Shown here: piece after piece, positions 60,637-64,000 of the stretch
Layout of the letters: each line of letters starts with the position of its first letter
Position numbering within the stretch: the stretch's first letter is position 1
Assembly: GCF_043196875.1 (NCBI RefSeq)
Contig: NZ_JBEBMX010000008.1
Coordinates: forward strand, 1-64,000
Direction of reading: 5' to 3'
DNA from: Saccharospirillum sp043196875
Lineage (GTDB): Bacteria; Pseudomonadota; Gammaproteobacteria; Pseudomonadales; Natronospirillaceae
DNA: 64,000 nt
The notes under the pieces: model-generated
The model's input: the letters and a program-made list of their open reading frames with translations, nothing else
What the model was told of the DNA's origin: nothing
Databases searched by the model: none
Position numbers and translations under genes: made by a program

Positions 60637-62871
60637 TCAGTCCAGATGAAAACGGGTGACGCTGCTTTGCAGTTCACTCGCCAACTTTGTCAGACCCGTG
60701 CTGGCGACGCTGATTTCCTGTACTGCGGTTTCGGTTTCCGAGGCCATGGAGGAAATGCGCGAGATATGAGCGGTGACTTCCGAGGCGACCGTCGATTGCT
60801 GCTCCGAAGCGCTGGCGATCTGCAAGGTGATATCCACAATCTGCTGCACTTCTTTGAGCGTATCGCGCAAGCGTTCGGCGGTCTTGGTGGAACGTTCGGC
60901 AATGGCTTGCGCCGAGCTGCTGCATTCGTCGGTGAGGTTGGCGGCGTCTTGAGACGACACCAGCAACGAATCGACGGTGGCGGCAATTTCATCAGTCGCC
61001 GTCTGGGTATTTTGCGCCAGGCTGCGCACTTCATCGGCCACCACGGCAAAACCCCGACCGTGTTCACCGGCTCGCGCCGCTTCAATGGCCGCGTTTAACG
61101 CCAGCAAGTTGGTCTGCTCGGCAACGCCTTTGATGGTCTCCAGGATGGCATCGACGCCTTTCATTTCTTCACGCAACGCCTGAATGCGGGCGTTGGCATC
61201 GCGCAGGTCGCTGGACATCTGGTTAATGTCGGCGGACATCTGCACCACATCATCAACCCCCTGATTCACCGCCTGATGCGTGGTTTTCGCCACCTGCGCC
61301 GATTCGTTGGTATTGCGCGTCACCTCGTTGATGGCGCTGCTCATCTGCTCGATGGCTGTCGCCACCTGTTCGGTCTGCTCGTTTTGCCGATTGACGTTTG
61401 CCAGCGTATGACCGGTGATCGCCGTTAACTGCTGCGCCGACGACGCCTGCTGATCGGCCGCTTCGATAATGTGCTGCACCAGCGCACGCAGGCCATTCAC
61501 CATGTCCTGCATCGACCGGTAAACGCCGCTGGTCGCCTGGTTTTCCGCGTCGTAGAGCCGCAAATCGCCATCGGCAATGGCGACCGCCACGCGCTGCAAA
61601 TCGGCCGGTTCACGGCCCAGAGGTTTGAGAATGCTGCGCGCGGTATAGAGCGCGATGCCGACGACAATCACCACCAGCCCAGCGACAATGATCGCCGCAC
61701 TGGTCAACAGTTGATTGGCCGGCGCGAAGGCTTCGGCCTGGTCCTGTTCGGCCACCAACACCCAGTCCAGCCCGGCCGTGGTGATGGGCGCATAGGTCGA
61801 CAACACCGTACCGCCGCTGTAATCGATGCCGATCAGGCTGCCGGTTTCACCCGCCAGACCAGCGCGCACGGCGGCGGTATCAACGCTGCCAGTGTCGGGA
61901 TGACGAAACGACATTTCCACGCTGTGATGTTCCGGGTCCATCACTGAATCGGAACGCATCAGGCCGTCGCTGCCGACCAGATAAGTCTCACCGGTTTGGC
62001 CCAGCCCGGCGCGTTCATTCATGATGCTGCCCAGTCGTTCGGCGGGAAACTGCAACGCCAGCACACCGACGCGTTCACCATTAGCGAACACCGGCACCGC
62101 CATAAAGCCGGCCGGGGCATCATAGGACGGCCGGTAAACGCTGAAATCCAACAGCACGGCATCTGCGTCTGCGGGTAATTCCAGCGCCCGCCGATAGGCC
62201 TCACCCAGACCGGATTCGGCATAAGGGCCTTCATTCAAGGAAGTGGCGAAATCGACTTCCTTGTACACCGAATAAACCACGTCGCTGTTGTTGTTGATCA
62301 GGAAGATGTCGTAAAAGCCGAAGCGGCGCAGGAAATCGCGGAAATAGGGATGCCAGCGACTGTGCGCCTGATCGTAACCAAAGAAGGTATTGGGCGAGGT
62401 CATCTCATCTTTGGCACCCAGCGGATTGGGGTTGTTGACGATGTAGGCGTATTGCATGGCCAAGGCGCTGAGGCTCAGTGGTTCGAGCATGGCTTCAGGG
62501 TCTATTTGCGCCTGCGGATGGGCTTCGAGCAGGCGCGGCTGGAATTGCTCGGCGTAATAAGGCAGCACGCGCGAGCGCAAAGATGACAGTGAGCGTCCCG
62601 ATTCACGGGCGTACAGCCGATAACCCTCGGCAAATTCCACCATGGCATCGACCACCGCCTGACTGCGGGCCAGGCTTGAGGCCTGGTCAACGATGGTGAC
62701 CAGATAGCGTTCAATGGCGGATTTTTTGATTGCCCGTACCGATTCCAGCTGCGCAAAGGCCTGATTTTCCAACGCCATGCGGGCATCGCGCGTGCTGAGT
62801 ACGGCCAGTATCAACACCGGTAGCAGCCCTGCTGCCAGCAAGGTGACTATCAGACGTCGCTTGAGCGTCAT
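60637..62871 (-). CDS. Methyl-accepting chemotaxis protein with double-Cache sensor
   Basis: A 744-residue chemoreceptor. TM1 is at about 8-27, followed by a long periplasmic region (about 28-375) typical of dCache, with FFGYDQAHSRWHPYFRDFLR, FYDIFLINNNSDVVYSVYKE and GETYLVGSDGLMRSDS. TM2 is at about 384-405, then a HAMP-like region. The signalling domain has EQTNLLALNAAIEAARAGEH and GRGFAVVADEVRSLAQN. dCache receptors commonly bind amino acids, polyamines or organic acids. Given the polyamine genes in the window, amines are a candidate ligand, but no dedicated motif was checked. Confidence 0.94.
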   Translation of the reverse strand: MTLKRRLIVTLLAAGLLPVLILAVLSTRDARMALENQAFAQLESVRAIKKSAIERYLVTIVDQASSLARSQAVVDAMVEFAEGYRLYARESGRSLSSLRSRVLPYYAEQFQPRLLEAHPQAQIDPEAMLEPLSLSALAMQYAYIVNNPNPLGAKDEMTSPNTFFGYDQAHSRWHPYFRDFLRRFGFYDIFLINNNSDVVYSVYKEVDFATSLNEGPYAESGLGEAYRRALELPADADAVLLDFSVYRPSYDAPAGFMAVPVFANGERVGVLALQFPAERLGSIMNERAGLGQTGETYLVGSDGLMRSDSVMDPEHHSVEMSFRHPDTGSVDTAAVRAGLAGETGSLIGIDYSGGTVLSTYAPITTAGLDWVLVAEQDQAEAFAPANQLLTSAAIIVAGLVVIVVGIALYTARSILKPLGREPADLQRVAVAIADGDLRLYDAENQATSGVYRSMQDMVNGLRALVQHIIEAADQQASSAQQLTAITGHTLANVNRQNEQTEQVATAIEQMSSAINEVTRNTNESAQVAKTTHQAVNQGVDDVVQMSADINQMSSDLRDANARIQALREEMKGVDAILETIKGVAEQTNLLALNAAIEAARAGEHGRGFAVVADEVRSLAQNTQTATDEIAATVDSLLVSSQDAANLTDECSSSAQAIAERSTKTAERLRDTLKEVQQIVDITLQIASASEQQSTVASEVTAHISRISSMASETETAVQEISVASTGLTKLASELQSSVTRFHLD

Positions 62872-62962
62872 GCGGGCGGCCCTTTGTTATTGTCATCAAC
62901 ATTAAAAGTAGTGCCGCCGGGGCTTAACCGCCATTGCAAGACGGACAGTAATGCGCCACTAA

Positions 62963-63949
62963 CTAAAGGGCGCTGTTGTCCGCTTCCAGAGTCGTTAAGG
63001 TTCGGCGGTCGGGCAGACTTTCCATATCGCCGACCACCTGAACGGCACGCGCGCCCAGACGATTACCGCGTTGCAACGCTTGCTGAACGGGGCGGCCATC
63101 GAGCAAAGCGCTGATCACACCCACGGCAAACGCATCGCCGGCACCCACTGTATCGACCACTTCGGCCACCGCTTCACCCGCTACCTGCAAATTATGACGC
63201 TGACCATCCAGCTCACCGCGATAAAAACTGCCTTCCGGTCCCAGCTTGATGACGACGGCTTTGGCGCCGCCATCGAGGTAAAAATCGGCAATCGCCTCGG
63301 CGCTGTTTTTCCCGGTCAACAACTGACCTTCAGCCAGACCCGGCAACACCCAATCGACCTGGCGCGCCAAGGCATTCAAGGTGTCGCGCATCACCGTCTC
63401 GCTCGGCCACAGGCTTGGGCGCAGGTTGGGGTCGAAAGAAATCGTCGCGCCGGCGTCACGCGCCTTACCAATCAAGGTTTCACACAAGGCCAGACAACTG
63501 TCCGACAGCGCCGCGGTAATGCCGGTCAGATGCAGATGGCGCAGGCCGGATAAATCCAGCGCTTGCGCATCGGCCGGGCTCATATGGCTGGCAGCGCTGC
63601 CACGGCGGAAATATTCGACCTTGGGGTCGCGGCCGTCTTGCGCCTTTTCTTTGAACATCAAACCGGTCGGGTGCTGCGCATCTTCAATCAGCGAGCGGCA
63701 ATCGATGCCTTCGGCTTCCAGGCTGGCGCGCACATAGCGGCCCAGGCTGTCGGTGCCGACGCGGCTCAGAAACTGAACGTCAAAACCCAGCCGCGACAGA
63801 CCGATGGCGACGTTGTTATCGGCCCCCGCCAGACGGCGCTGAAAGTGTTCAACGGTGGCCAGATCGCCCGGCGTTTGCGCCACATAGAGCGCCATGGCTT
63901 CGCCAAAACAAAGGATTTCCGGGGCAGACAAATTCGCAGGTATCGACAT
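62963..63949 (-). CDS. kdgK: 2-Dehydro-3-deoxygluconokinase-like PfkB sugar kinase
   Basis: A 328-residue PfkB-family kinase. The N-terminal sugar-binding FQRRLAGADNNVAIGLSRLG and the C-terminal signature VDTVGAGDAFAVGVISALLD with catalytic Asp are clear. The overall pattern (ILCFGEAMALYVAQTPGDLA) fits KdgK, which phosphorylates 2-keto-3-deoxygluconate in the Entner-Doudoroff/hexuronate route. No other hexuronate genes are in the window; they may lie beyond 64000. Confidence 0.88.
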   Translation of the reverse strand: MSIPANLSAPEILCFGEAMALYVAQTPGDLATVEHFQRRLAGADNNVAIGLSRLGFDVQFLSRVGTDSLGRYVRASLEAEGIDCRSLIEDAQHPTGLMFKEKAQDGRDPKVEYFRRGSAASHMSPADAQALDLSGLRHLHLTGITAALSDSCLALCETLIGKARDAGATISFDPNLRPSLWPSETVMRDTLNALARQVDWVLPGLAEGQLLTGKNSAEAIADFYLDGGAKAVVIKLGPEGSFYRGELDGQRHNLQVAGEAVAEVVDTVGAGDAFAVGVISALLDGRPVQQALQRGNRLGARAVQVVGDMESLPDRRTLTTLEADNSAL

Positions 63950-63986
63950 ATCACAGGCTCATTTTTTTTGTTTGACAGGCCACGAA

Positions 63987-64000
63987 TGGTCTCACTACCA
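63987..64000. promoter_or_regulatory. Possible GntR-type operator upstream of kdgK
   Basis: TGGT-CTCACT-ACCA, a symmetric TGGT/ACCA pair with 6-nt centre at the window edge, about 40 bp before the kdgK start. The usual GntR spacing is shorter, so this is only a weak candidate. Confidence 0.25.

Noticed and set aside
60440..60649. 69-codon plus-strand frame between two chemoreceptor genes
   Set aside because: No Shine-Dalgarno, random-looking composition, and it overlaps the end of the opposite-strand gene.
1..64000. CRISPR arrays, complete insertion sequences, prophage or conjugation genes
   Set aside because: No evenly spaced repeats and no transposase, integrase, capsid or relaxase sequence is visible anywhere in the window.

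Overview
The window reads as a stretch of chromosome from a moderately GC-rich, motile, heterotrophic gammaproteobacterium. The tRNA-Tyr/Gly/Thr-tuf cluster next to birA-coaX, the Pot/Spu/Agu polyamine genes, four chemoreceptors, a TRAP transporter and aromatic-ring dioxygenases suggest a marine, Oceanospirillales- or Pseudomonas-like lineage. That placement is inferred from gene content only.

Layout. 1-2926: start of tuf preceded by tRNA-Thr, tRNA-Gly and tRNA-Tyr, then the birA-coaX-SPOR operon, all on the minus strand. 3029-4820: a chemoreceptor gene with an apparent sigma-28 (FliA) promoter. 4834-17076: a polyamine block with potFGHI, an SpuC-like aminotransferase and a glutamine-synthetase-like ligase on the minus strand, facing gabD, a second ligase, aguB and aguA on the plus strand. 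17179-21978: two YciC-like membrane proteins around an orphan antitoxin-like protein, then an MFS carrier, a CBS-domain protein, yaiI and gloA. 22000-27025: a visibly AT-rich island holding an unrecognised 128-residue protein and a 1214-residue YobI/KAP-like membrane P-loop NTPase. The island abuts the frameshifted 3' end of an FG-GAP repeat gene. 27517-36274: the second half of polyamine catabolism (two PuuB-like oxidases, bauA-mmsA, puuC, puuR). 36350-39284: TPR protein, GNAT protein, wrbA and ligAB. 39531-46319: a three-gene phosphorelay to c-di-GMP enzymes. 46320-55733: a LysR-controlled catabolic cluster with a TRAP transporter. 55831-62871: a solute-binding protein and three chemoreceptors. 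62963-64000: kdgK and its upstream region.

How the genes fit together. Polyamines are imported by PotFGHI. Agmatine can be turned into putrescine by AguA and AguB. Putrescine can be gamma-glutamylated by the ligases, oxidised by PuuB-like enzymes and PuuC, or transaminated by SpuC. GABA-derived succinate semialdehyde is oxidised by GabD. BauA and MmsA can turn beta-alanine from spermidine into acetyl-CoA. PuuR is the likely repressor. No gamma-glutamyl-GABA hydrolase (PuuD) is seen here. The sensory genes (four chemoreceptors, the phosphorelay and c-di-GMP enzymes) point to nutrient-seeking with a motile/sessile switch.

The most novel part is the 22-27 kb island. Its NTPase architecture resembles predicted conflict or anti-phage proteins, but nothing in the sequence proves that role.
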